Below, in pieces: positions 1 through 5,129 of a DNA stretch of 7,402 nt. Under the pieces are notes generated by a model. The model had not been told where the DNA came from and ran no database searches. It saw only the letters and a program-made list of their open reading frames with translations. Positions within the stretch are counted from its first letter, which is position 1, and every line of letters begins with the position of its first letter. The stretch is from a bacterium. GTDB taxonomy: Bacteria; Chloroflexota; Dehalococcoidia; Tepidiformales; Tepidiformaceae. Position numbers and translations under genes: made by a program. The stretch lies in NCBI GenBank assembly GCA_945861295.1, contig CAMAUF010000096.1:1-7402 (forward strand). Reading direction: 5' to 3'.

Positions 1-64
1 GGTTGTCGCCGTTGGTCAGCGGCGGAATCGTGCGGACGGGTCGGTCAAGAAGCGCTGTCGCCAT
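1..64 (-). CDS. Partial N-terminus, possibly Uma2-family (DUF820) protein
   Basis: Only the first 21 codons are inside the window; the gene continues beyond its left edge. An ATG at 64 opens a frame reading MATALLDRPV and then RTIPPLTNGDN. The phrase PPLxNGD near the N-terminus is one I associate with Uma2-family (DUF820) proteins of the PD-(D/E)XK nuclease fold, where it is usually followed by LTRxEFERRY; that part is not visible here. There is no Shine-Dalgarno sequence. Instead TATCAT ends six bases before the ATG (71-76), which suggests a leaderless transcript. The family call is recalled similarity over about ten residues. The existence of a gene start is somewhat better supported than its identity. 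Confidence 0.42.
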   Translation of the reverse strand, partial: MATALLDRPVRTIPPLTNGDN

Positions 65-70
65 GCCGTC

Positions 71-76
71 ATGATA
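71..76 (-). promoter_or_regulatory. -10 box TATCAT, predicted leaderless promoter
   Basis: TATCAT on the minus strand matches five of six bases of TATAAT and ends six bases before the ATG at 64. Transcription would then begin at or next to the start codon. No clear -35 and no Shine-Dalgarno sequence are visible. Confidence 0.4.
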
Positions 77-113
77 CCGAAGCGGCGGCCCGACCGTAAG
101 CGCTCAATTCAGC

Positions 114-416
114 TCACCGTCCGGCGGCAGGGCCTTCGTGCTTGCACGCATCGCCGAACTCGCTGAGTGCCCGGATGAACGGGTCGTTCGCGCCGAGGTC
201 GAGCGTCGCCTTATGGCGGCCGAGTTCTTCCCAGACATGGGCGCTAGCCGTCGCGATGGCGGCCTCATTGTGCTGGCGGCAAGCCTGGCCGTAGCCGCTG
301 ACCGCCTGGACGAGCGGGTCGTGGGCACCCAGGTCCAGCGCGATTTGATGATGCGAGAGCGCCTCCCAAAGGTGCTTGCTGGCGTCCGCGACAGTCGGGG
401 CTGTAGAAGTGGTCAT
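114..416 (-). CDS. Small protein of two 45-residue tandem repeats, unknown function
   Basis: A 100-residue protein I do not recognise. It consists of two copies of one unit with an exact period of 45 residues: Trp17/Trp62, His23/His68, the LDLGA block at 27-31 and 72-76, Asp-Pro at 33-34 and 78-79, and Cys46/Cys91. I count 19 identities over the 35 positions 12-46 versus 57-91. Each unit looks like two short helices around the LDLGAxDP turn. There is no signal peptide or membrane segment, so it is probably cytoplasmic. The start at 416 is chosen because AGGAG (427-431) lies ten bases upstream; the in-frame GTG at 461 overlaps the probable -10 box and has no ribosome site. It is divergent from the GNAT gene. 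The paired Cys and His could bind metal or form a disulfide, but that is speculation. Confidence 0.72.
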   Translation of the reverse strand: MTTSTAPTVADASKHLWEALSHHQIALDLGAHDPLVQAVSGYGQACRQHNEAAIATASAHVWEELGRHKATLDLGANDPFIRALSEFGDACKHEGPAAGR

Positions 417-451
417 AGTGTGCAATCTCCTAGAAATCCAGAATTCATCTG

Positions 452-460
452 ATTGTAACA
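452..460 (-). promoter_or_regulatory. Extended -10 promoter TGTTACAAT
   Basis: TGT followed by TACAAT on the minus strand is an extended -10 element (TGn plus five of six consensus bases). Transcription would start near 445, leaving a leader of about 28 nt that contains the AGGAG ribosome site of the repeat-protein gene. No convincing -35 is present, as is common with extended -10 promoters. Confidence 0.5.
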
Positions 461-544
461 CACTCGGCAGCCCGAGCGAGCCGCTTCCTCCATCGATCTC
501 CCTACGCTATGACCTTGCATCTCAACTTCCCCAGGAGACCGCTC

Positions 545-1558
545 ATGCCGCGCCCCCTCATCCGCCCCTTCCACGCTGACGATGTGCCGTCAGCCGCCGC
601 ATTGTTGGCCGCTCGCCACGGGCGTGACCGCGCTCGCTTCGCGTTTTTCCGTGCCGGAGAAGACCAAGCGGCCGCGGAAGCGTTCCTTCAGCCCCTGGTG
701 GCAAACCCGAACGCGGCCGGCGTGGCTGCTACACGCGACGGACGGCTTGTTGGCTACCTGTTCGGGGAGAAGCTGCTTTTCGGACCTACTGACATGATGG
801 CGCTCTTCCTGCCGCCGCATTCGATCTCCATGCCCGTGGAGGGCAGCGCCTTGGCCGAGGGCGAGGACTGCGTCTCGCTCTTGCGGGAGATGTATGCCGC
901 GCTCGCCGACGGTTGGGTCCGCGCGGGCTTCCTCGACCACACCGTCGAAATCGTCGCTGGAAACAGCGACGTGCAGGAGGCCTGGGTGACGCTCGGCTTC
1001 GGCCGCCACATCACCGCCGCGACCCGTCCGACGGGTGACGCCGTCGCGGGATTGGCGCCCGCCACGGTCGAGGTGCACCGGGCCGGCGCTGAGGACATCG
1101 GCGTCGTGATGGACCTGGCCCGACAGCTCAACGAGCATCACTCGCTCGCCCCGATGTTTTGGCCCGTGGTCCACACCGCCGAGGCCGCCGCCCGCGGCTT
1201 CAACCAGGCGGTGCTCGACGCGAACGAGACGCCGTTCTTCGTTGCCTATCAGGGCGGCGAGCCAGTCGGCATGCAAACGTTCCTGCGGCCGGGCTTCACG
1301 CCCGGCGTCGTCGACCATGCCAACGAAGTCTACTTGTTCGAAGGCATCGTCGGGCGCGAGGCACGGTCGGGCGGGATCGGCACGGCCTTGCTTGACCACT
1401 CGATGCGTTGGGCGCACGACGCCGGATTTTCGACCTGCACCTTGCACTTCGCCGCCCAGAACTTCTCCGGAGCGCCCTTTTGGCTCGGCCAGGGCTTCGC
1501 CCCGATCACGCACACCATGCGCCGGATCATCGACCATCGGATCAACTGGAACCGCTGA
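545..1558 (+). CDS. Two-domain GNAT-family N-acetyltransferase
   Basis: A 337-residue cytoplasmic enzyme expected to move an acetyl group from acetyl-CoA to an amine; the substrate cannot be told. It is about twice the length of a single GNAT domain. The N-terminal half (about 1-160) has a GNAT-like opening (LIRPFHADDVPSAAALLAAR) and an end resembling motif B (SDVQEAWVTLGFGRH), but no clear acetyl-CoA loop. The C-terminal half (about 175-335) is the better conserved domain: VHRAGAEDIGVVMDLARQL, then FFVAYQGGEPVGM, then the motif A loop REARSGGIGTALL at 271-283, then AQNFSGAPFWLGQGF at 304-318. The start at 545 is preferred over the frame opening at 509 because AGGAG (533-537) sits seven bases upstream. 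The gene stands alone, divergent from the repeat-protein gene and facing the tRNA. The N-terminal domain may be only structural. Confidence 0.87.
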   Translation: MPRPLIRPFHADDVPSAAALLAARHGRDRARFAFFRAGEDQAAAEAFLQPLVANPNAAGVAATRDGRLVGYLFGEKLLFGPTDMMALFLPPHSISMPVEGSALAEGEDCVSLLREMYAALADGWVRAGFLDHTVEIVAGNSDVQEAWVTLGFGRHITAATRPTGDAVAGLAPATVEVHRAGAEDIGVVMDLARQLNEHHSLAPMFWPVVHTAEAAARGFNQAVLDANETPFFVAYQGGEPVGMQTFLRPGFTPGVVDHANEVYLFEGIVGREARSGGIGTALLDHSMRWAHDAGFSTCTLHFAAQNFSGAPFWLGQGFAPITHTMRRIIDHRINWNR

Positions 1559-1644
1559 GAGGCTGCGCCTCTGGCCGAAGGGCAAGGCCGGCGCGGCGGA
1601 GCGTTTCGATCGGCCACGAATTCAGACGACGGCCACGGGAGGGG

Positions 1645-1720
1645 TGGTGGAGACGAGGGGACTCGAACCCCTTACCTCAGCGATGCGAACGCTGCGCTCT
1701 ACCAGATGAGCTACGTCCCC
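1645..1720 (-). tRNA. tRNA-Ala (anticodon CGC)
   Basis: A 76-nt cloverleaf on the minus strand with encoded CCA (1645-1647). Acceptor GGGGACG pairs with CGTCTCC and contains G3:U70, the alanine identity wobble pair. The D-stem is GCTC/GAGC, the anticodon stem CAGCG/CGCTG encloses loop TTCGCAT with anticodon CGC (reads GCG), the variable loop is five bases, and the T-arm is AGGGG-TTCGAGT-CCCCT. All stems pair. It lies downstream of a strong hairpin on the same strand, and I see no obvious own promoter in the roughly 50 bases between them. Confidence 0.97.
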
Positions 1721-1768
1721 CACATGCGGCGCCGTTGGCCCGAGCCCGACCGCCTTCGGCGAGCAACA

Positions 1769-1805
1769 AAGCGGGCCGCTCCCTATGGTAGGGAGCGGCC
1801 CGCTT
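1769..1805 (-). terminator. Strong hairpin, probable intrinsic terminator
   Basis: A perfect 17-bp inverted repeat (1769-1785 and 1789-1805) with a 3-base centre, very GC-rich, with arms of the form AAGCGGGCCGCTCCCTA. On the minus strand the stem is followed by CTTTGTTG, a short T-rich stretch, so it most likely ends the transcript of the zinc-ribbon gene, whose stop lies 58 bases upstream. On the plus strand no T-run follows. The T-tract is modest, so termination may be incomplete and allow read-through into the tRNA. Confidence 0.8.
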
Positions 1806-1863
1806 ATGAGGCAACCGCAGCCCAGAATTGGGCGACGCCTGTGCAAACCGGGACGACTCAGGC

Positions 1864-2034
1864 CTAGTGCCTATGGGCCGAACCTCGGCCGATGCGGTAG
1901 CTGGTTTCACCAGTGAACTGCTTTTCGACGCCGCACTTCTTGCACTTGCCCGGCGTGAGCTCCCCCCGTGGGGAATCGAGGAGCCAGTGATGGACGCAAT
2001 CTCCGACGACCTGCAAAGTCTCGGTCTTCGACAT
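1864..2034 (-). CDS. Small zinc-ribbon protein (HHW/CxxC type), 56 aa
   Basis: This short reading frame encodes 56 residues. Likely metal ligands are Cys13, His15 or His16, and the CKKCG knuckle Cys31/Cys34, in the order GDCVHHWLLDSP then TPGKCKKCG. I recall small proteins with CxHHW, then 12-15 residues, then CxxCG in Chloroflexota genomes, of no established function; that recollection is the main lineage clue here. Support for a real gene: ATG at 2034 with GAGGGA (2044-2049) nine bases upstream, a promoter-like pair at 2107-2135, and a strong terminator 58 bases after the stop. The C-terminal 16 residues are basic and Gly/Ser/Arg/His-rich, which could suit nucleic-acid binding (inference). 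It sits directly after rimM on the same strand. Confidence 0.8.
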   Translation of the reverse strand: MSKTETLQVVGDCVHHWLLDSPRGELTPGKCKKCGVEKQFTGETSYRIGRGSAHRH

Positions 2035-2106
2035 GTTGACGCTTCCCTCGGCAGTTAGGTTAGGTACTCTGGCCGAAACCCGACCCCAGCCACCAGAGCC
2101 CGCGTC

Positions 2107-2135
2107 AGTGTAGTAGGATCGATAGACAACATCAA
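2107..2135 (-). promoter_or_regulatory. Sigma70-type promoter for the zinc-ribbon gene
   Basis: On the minus strand TTGATG (2130-2135) and TACACT (2107-2112) are separated by exactly 17 bases, each matching four of six consensus bases. Transcription would start near 2100 and give a leader of about 65 nt. The small gene can therefore be expressed independently of rimM, whose 3' end (stop at 2140) is just upstream. Confidence 0.5.
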
Positions 2136-2139
2136 TAGG

Positions 2140-2613
2140 CTATTTCGATTCGTCTAACAATCCGGGCATGAGTGTAATGTGCATTACACTTACCGGAAGG
2201 TCGATCGCGGTCACGACCTCGGGGATCGCGGGGATCAGTACCTCGCCCGCCGGGCCTTTGACCACGTAAACGTCGTTGGCGCCGGTTTGGAGCACCTCAG
2301 TCAACTCGCCAAGCTCCCGGCCATCGACGGTAACGACGCGCATGCCGACAAGCTCGTGGACGAAGTAGGCGCCTTCCTCTCGCGCGACCTGGCCGTCAAG
2401 CGCTTCGAGTAGCTCCCCGCGGAGCACCTCCACTTCGTCTCGATTGGAAAAGCCGGTCAATTGGAGGATCCAGACGCCCCTTGAGGGCCGGGCGCGAAGC
2501 ACCCGCCGCGGGATCCCTTGGAGATGGACCGTGCGACCGCGTTGGAGGTTCGGCGCCCCCTCCGCGAAGGGCGTCGCGCGCAACTCGCCGCCGGTGCCGT
2601 GGGGCCGCTGCAC
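2140..2613 (-). CDS. rimM: Ribosome maturation factor RimM (start codon uncertain)
   Basis: RimM binds the 30S head through ribosomal protein S19 and helps 16S rRNA processing. The conserved N-terminal motif reads TAVGIVQRPHGTGGEL. The PRC-barrel half follows: YFVHELVGMRVVTVDGRELG, then GANDVYVV, EVLIPAIPEVV, and an end in MPGLLDESK. The coordinates use the only ATG/GTG/TTG codon in this frame, GTG at 2613. That codon lies inside the motif, would delete the first beta strand (FTAVGI), and has no ribosome site nearby, so it is probably not the true start. The frame stays open upstream to 2823 as a Pro/Ala/Arg-rich extension. A CTG at 2793 overlaps the khpA stop (CTGA) and has GGAG eight bases upstream, which would give 217 residues against the usual 165-180. 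The family call is sure; the start is not. Confidence 0.9.
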   Translation of the reverse strand: MQRPHGTGGELRATPFAEGAPNLQRGRTVHLQGIPRRVLRARPSRGVWILQLTGFSNRDEVEVLRGELLEALDGQVAREEGAYFVHELVGMRVVTVDGRELGELTEVLQTGANDVYVVKGPAGEVLIPAIPEVVTAIDLPVSVMHITLMPGLLDESK

Positions 2614-2710
2614 GATGCCGACAGCGGTAAAGCCCTCACGCGGGGCGTCCTTGACGCTGACGGGGCTGGCCGGCGCCTCGCTGTGAATCAGGGCGGGAGT
2701 GGGCTTCCGG

Positions 2711-2750
2711 CGCGGGCCGCTTGACCGCGGTCGTGCCCGCTTGACCGCGG
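2711..2750. repeat. 20-bp tandem duplication upstream of the rimM core
   Basis: Two adjacent 20-base units (2711-2730 and 2731-2750) share the 14 bases CCGCTTGACCGCGG exactly, with the remaining six diverged. Twenty is not a multiple of three. Removing one unit brings a GTG at 2765 into the rimM reading frame, so the duplication may have displaced the original start. Confidence 0.7.
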
Positions 2751-2789
2751 CGACGGGTTCTTCACTGAGTATGACGGGAGGTTCTTCGT

Positions 2790-3032
2790 TCAGTCCCCGA
2801 TCTCCAGTTGCACGCGCACGTCCTCACGGACGGCCGCGACTTTGACCAGTGACCGCATCGAGGTGGCGATACGCCCACCCTTGCCGATGACCTTGCCCCA
2901 ATCATCTTCCGCCACATCGAGGCGAACCTGAACCCGCCCGCCATCGACCGTTTCGGTGACGCGGACTTCATCGGGCTGATCGACGAGGGCCTTGGCGAGG
3001 TACTCCACGAGGTCGACCATCATGCTGGCCAT
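2790..3032 (-). CDS. khpA: KhpA-type single KH-domain RNA-binding protein
   Basis: An 80-residue protein of the YlqC/KhpA family, usual length 75-85. It is a single type II KH domain whose GxxG RNA-contact loop is GKVIGKGGRIA at 46-56. The N-terminal MVDLVEYLAKALVDQPDEV is typical of the family. KhpA forms homodimers or pairs with KhpB/EloR and affects RNA fate and cell-envelope growth in Gram-positive bacteria; whether a partner exists here cannot be seen. AGGAG six bases before the ATG at 3032 fixes the start over the two later in-frame ATGs. That ribosome site lies within the end of rpsP, only three bases separate the two genes, and the downstream end overlaps the possible CTG start of rimM. 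The set should be co-transcribed and translationally coupled. Confidence 0.94.
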   Translation of the reverse strand: MASMMVDLVEYLAKALVDQPDEVRVTETVDGGRVQVRLDVAEDDWGKVIGKGGRIATSMRSLVKVAAVREDVRVQLEIGD

Positions 3033-3035
3033 GTG

Positions 3036-3296
3036 TTACTCCTTGGCGGCGAGCGGCGCGAGGACGCCGGCGCGGCGCAGGATCTTCGCGGCGGCGTCTG
3101 ATGGCTGGGCGCCCTTTGCGATCCAGGCCAGAACTTTGTCGCCTTCGACAACGATGGCGGGCGGGACCGCGTGGGGATCGTAGGAACCGAGGGTTTCGAG
3201 AAAGTCGCCATCCCGGCGGTCGGGCTTGTGGGCGACAACGAGGCGGTAATACGGCTTTTTGGTCTTGCCGATCCGCCGAAGACGAATCCGAAGCAT
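3036..3296 (-). CDS. rpsP: 30S ribosomal protein S16
   Basis: An 86-residue ribosomal protein S16, which binds 16S rRNA in the body of the small subunit and aids 30S assembly. The sequence is textbook: MLRIRLRRIGKTKKPYYRLV, then RRDGDFLETLGSYDP at 27-41, then GDKVLAWIAKGAQPSDAAAK at 52-71. The start at 3296 is chosen over the ATG at 3302 because GGGAG directly abuts the upstream ATG, too close to be used, but is six bases from the inner one, and because the family begins MxKIRLxRxG. It is the first gene of the rpsP-khpA-rimM run and has its own likely promoter. The usual upstream neighbour ffh is separated from it by the toxin-antitoxin pair and the esterase. Confidence 0.98.
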   Translation of the reverse strand: MLRIRLRRIGKTKKPYYRLVVAHKPDRRDGDFLETLGSYDPHAVPPAIVVEGDKVLAWIAKGAQPSDAAAKILRRAGVLAPLAAKE

Positions 3297-3307
3297 GCAC
3301 ATCTCCC

Positions 3308-3320
3308 GGGCCAGCGGCCC
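3308..3320 (-). promoter_or_regulatory. Small hairpin in the rpsP leader
   Basis: GGGCC-AGC-GGCCC forms a 5-bp GC hairpin that in the rpsP mRNA ends at the GGGAG ribosome site. It could hinder ribosome binding or serve autoregulation. It is short, and such structures are common by chance in GC-rich DNA. Confidence 0.25.
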
Positions 3321-3345
3321 AAACTCAACACACAGAATCCCGCGA

Positions 3346-3374
3346 ATGATAGCGCACCTGCGCCCTTATGCCGA
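3346..3374 (-). promoter_or_regulatory. Promoter of the rpsP-khpA-rimM operon
   Basis: On the minus strand TATCAT (3346-3351, five of six consensus bases) lies 17 bases from TCGGCA (3369-3374, four of six). Transcription from about 3339 would leave a leader of about 43 nt carrying the GGGAG ribosome site. It restores independent expression of the ribosomal block downstream of the esterase. Confidence 0.5.
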
Positions 3375-3464
3375 ATTGGCGACCCAACTCCGGGCGCTAG
3401 CGGAGCGAGTCCCGGTAAGGAGCCGCATGCCGAACGGCCCCGGCCCCACCGCGGGCACGGAAGC

Positions 3465-4394
3465 TTAGACGCCGAAGGCCCGCCGAAGATGGTCCGCGGC
3501 TTCGTCGATGTTGGCGCGGCCGCCGGGGACAACGACAAAGAACAGGAACGAATCGTGGATGAGACCCTGGTACCGGTGGTAGGTCACGGGCACGCCGGCA
3601 TCGCCGAGCTTGGCGGCGTAGGCGGCGCCTTCGTCCCGCAACGGGTCGAACTCGCCCGTTTGGACGAGTGCTGGCGGTAGGCCGGCCGCGTCGCCCTGCA
3701 TTGGCGAGGCGTATGGATGGCGGCCATCGGCCGGCGTCGGGAGGTAGTGGTCCCAGAACCAGACCATCGCGTCGCGCGTCAGCATGTAGCCGTCCGCGTT
3801 ATCGCGATACGAAGCGGTGTCATAGTCGTAGTTCGTGACCGGGCAATGCAACACCTGGAAGACGATCGCAGGCCCGCCTTTGTCGCGCGCCATCTGGGCG
3901 ACGACGGCGGCGAGGTTGCCGCCGGCGCTGTCGCCCGCGATCGCGAGCCGGGCGGCGTCGACGCCGAGCGAGGCCGCGTTCTCCGCCACCCATTGCGTGG
4001 CGGCGTAGCAGTCGTCTGCGGCGGCAGGGTACTTGTGTTCCGGCGCCAAACGATAATCGACCGAGACGACGGTGCAGCGGGCCGCGTTCGCGAGGGCGCG
4101 GCAGAGTGAATCGTGGGTCTCGATGTCCATGATCACCCAGCCGCCGCCATGGAAGTAGACGAGGGCTGGCTGATTGGGCGCGGTCGCGTGCTTGTAGACG
4201 CGGACGGGGATCGGGCCGCCAGGGCCGGGGACGGCGCGGTCCTCGACGGCCGCGACCGGCTCGGGCGGACCTTGCAGGGCGGCGAGCCCCGCGAACCCGG
4301 CGCGGGCCTGTTCAGGCGTCAACGCGTTCAACGGCGGCGCGTTCGGGTCGTTCATCTGGTCGAGCAGGCCCTTGACGGCGGGGTCGAGCGGCAT
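3465..4394 (-). CDS. HSL-family (family IV) alpha/beta-hydrolase esterase
   Basis: A 309-residue carboxylesterase of the bacterial hormone-sensitive-lipase family, expected to hydrolyse short-chain acyl esters; the physiological substrate is unknown. The oxyanion-hole motif HGGG is at 82-85 within YFHGGGWVIMD. YRLAPEHKYPAA is at 114-125. The nucleophile elbow GDSAGG is at 154-159 (Ser156). Asp250 in EFDPLRDE and His280 in GLIHDSF complete the triad. The N-terminal cap (about 1-60) begins MPLDPAVKGLLDQM. There is no signal peptide, so it acts in the cytoplasm. The start at 4394 has GGAG six bases upstream; the much longer open frame to 4880 only runs through the PIN gene in another frame. The gene is 91 bases after the PIN gene with a promoter between, so it is not part of the toxin operon. 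All key residues are present. Confidence 0.95.
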   Translation of the reverse strand: MPLDPAVKGLLDQMNDPNAPPLNALTPEQARAGFAGLAALQGPPEPVAAVEDRAVPGPGGPIPVRVYKHATAPNQPALVYFHGGGWVIMDIETHDSLCRALANAARCTVVSVDYRLAPEHKYPAAADDCYAATQWVAENAASLGVDAARLAIAGDSAGGNLAAVVAQMARDKGGPAIVFQVLHCPVTNYDYDTASYRDNADGYMLTRDAMVWFWDHYLPTPADGRHPYASPMQGDAAGLPPALVQTGEFDPLRDEGAAYAAKLGDAGVPVTYHRYQGLIHDSFLFFVVVPGGRANIDEAADHLRRAFGV

Positions 4395-4430
4395 AGTTGT
4401 CTCCGGCGAAGAAGTGATGATCTCCGCCGA

Positions 4431-4459
4431 ACAGTAAGCAGGCGGGGCGGGCCGATCAA
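4431..4459 (-). promoter_or_regulatory. Promoter of the esterase gene
   Basis: TTGATC (4454-4459) and TACTGT (4431-4436) on the minus strand are spaced by exactly 17 bases. Transcription would start near 4424, giving a leader of about 30 nt that contains the GGAG ribosome site. Confidence 0.42.
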
Positions 4460-4485
4460 GTTTCCGGTTGTCCCTGCTCCGGGTG

Positions 4486-4896
4486 TTACGCCAGCGTCCG
4501 CACACGGTCGCCGTAGCGTCCGCCCAACGCCCGTAAGAAACGCTGGTCCAACGTCCAAAGTTCCGCGTCCAGGTCTTGGGCGGCGACGAGGTAGATGGTG
4601 TCAAACAGGCCCGTGCCCAGCGCCGGCGCCAAGGAGTAGCCACGTCGAACCCACGAAACGTCATCGACGAAGCTGATATCCAGCCGTTCAAAGGCATCGA
4701 GCGCCTGTTGTGCAGTGGCCTGGGTTGCCGCTCCACGCCGCTCGGACTTGAGTACGAGATGGTAAAATTCTTGGCGAAGTATGGTTGGTGCCCACAGGTC
4801 ACGGGCAATCGATGTGAGAAGATCGGGAGCGCCGGTCTGCAGTTGCGACGGGAGCAAGCCCGCGGAGACCATGGACGCATCTGGGATGCGCCTCAC
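4486..4896 (-). CDS. PIN-domain ribonuclease, VapC-like toxin
   Basis: A 136-residue PIN-domain protein, the fold of VapC toxins that cut tRNA or rRNA in a metal-dependent way. The four acidic active-site positions are in order: Asp6 in IPDASMV, Glu43 in APTILRQEFYH, Asp99 in GTGLFDTIYLVAA, and Asp117 in LWTLDQRFLRAL. Length is normal for VapC (about 125-145). The start is taken as the GTG at 4896, which overlaps the TGA of the upstream gene (GTGA). That places the first aspartate at residue 6 as expected and implies translational coupling; the longer frame to 4938 would only add an untypical basic leader. No good ribosome site precedes the GTG, which fits coupling. An isolated RNA-processing role is possible, but the overlapping small acidic-tailed gene upstream makes a type II toxin-antitoxin pair more likely. 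Confidence 0.85.
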   Translation of the reverse strand: MRRIPDASMVSAGLLPSQLQTGAPDLLTSIARDLWAPTILRQEFYHLVLKSERRGAATQATAQQALDAFERLDISFVDDVSWVRRGYSLAPALGTGLFDTIYLVAAQDLDAELWTLDQRFLRALGGRYGDRVRTLA

Positions 4897-5123
4897 TTGA
4901 CGGTTGTGGCGGGCGCACTTTCGTGGTTGTCCAGCCAATCGTATTCGCCCTCGTGGAGGAATTCTTGGAACTCCTCGTCGCTGTAGGGCACGCCGCCGCG
5001 ACGATCGAGGATGCTTTGGGCGACGGCGCTAAATTGCGCAGCCGCCAATCGCCGTTGCTCAATCAACTCGGCGGTTGGAGGCGGGAGGGCGAGGGCTTCT
5101 GCGACGGTGTAGATCCGAGCCAT
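4893..5123 (-). CDS. Putative antitoxin partner of the PIN toxin, unknown family
   Basis: A 76-residue protein directly upstream of and overlapping the PIN gene by four bases, the position of the antitoxin in vapBC operons. I do not recognise its family: there is no visible AbrB/MazE, RHH, Phd or HTH pattern. The N-terminal part reads YTVAEALALPPPTAELIEQR, and residues 15-42 look helical with a basic patch. The region 48-68 is strongly acidic (SDEEFQEFLHEGEYDWLDNHE), as expected for a tail that blocks a toxin's active site. The ATG at 5123 has no proper Shine-Dalgarno sequence; a TGGTAGACT -10 element ends six bases upstream, suggesting a leaderless transcript. It lies 47 bases after the ffh stop. 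The antitoxin role is inferred from position, size and charge only. Confidence 0.72.
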   Translation of the reverse strand: MARIYTVAEALALPPPTAELIEQRRLAAAQFSAVAQSILDRRGGVPYSDEEFQEFLHEGEYDWLDNHESAPATTVK

Positions 5124-5129
5124 TACGCC

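Noticed and set aside
417..461. GTG at 461 as an earlier start of the repeat protein
   Set aside because: It overlaps the likely -10 box TACAAT, has no ribosome site, and the added residues lie outside the 45-residue repeat.
417..464. AGTGTGCAATC versus GATTGTAACACACT dyad upstream of the repeat-protein gene
   Set aside because: The arms pair only with a three-base bulge and a long spacer, and part lies upstream of the predicted transcription start; too weak to call an operator.
590..1585. 331-aa open frame on the minus strand opposite the GNAT gene
   Set aside because: It is the antisense shadow of a well-supported acetyltransferase; the translation is low-complexity and matches no family.
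1828..2058. 76-aa plus-strand frame opposite the zinc-ribbon gene
   Set aside because: The minus-strand frame has clear metal-binding motifs, promoter, ribosome site and terminator; this one has none.
2134..2144. AATAGGCTATT palindrome at the end of rimM as a terminator or operator
   Set aside because: The arms are five bases around a single centre, cannot form a hairpin, and overlap the rimM stop codon and the -35 box; likely chance.
3385..3412. CTCCG/CGGAG inverted repeat around CGCTAGCG between the esterase and rpsP as a terminator
   Set aside because: Only five base pairs, no T-run on either strand, and such dyads are frequent in GC-rich DNA.
4395..4880. Upstream extension of the esterase frame to 471 aa
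   Set aside because: It passes through the PIN gene in another frame; the ATG at 4394 has a good ribosome site and a family-typical N-terminus.
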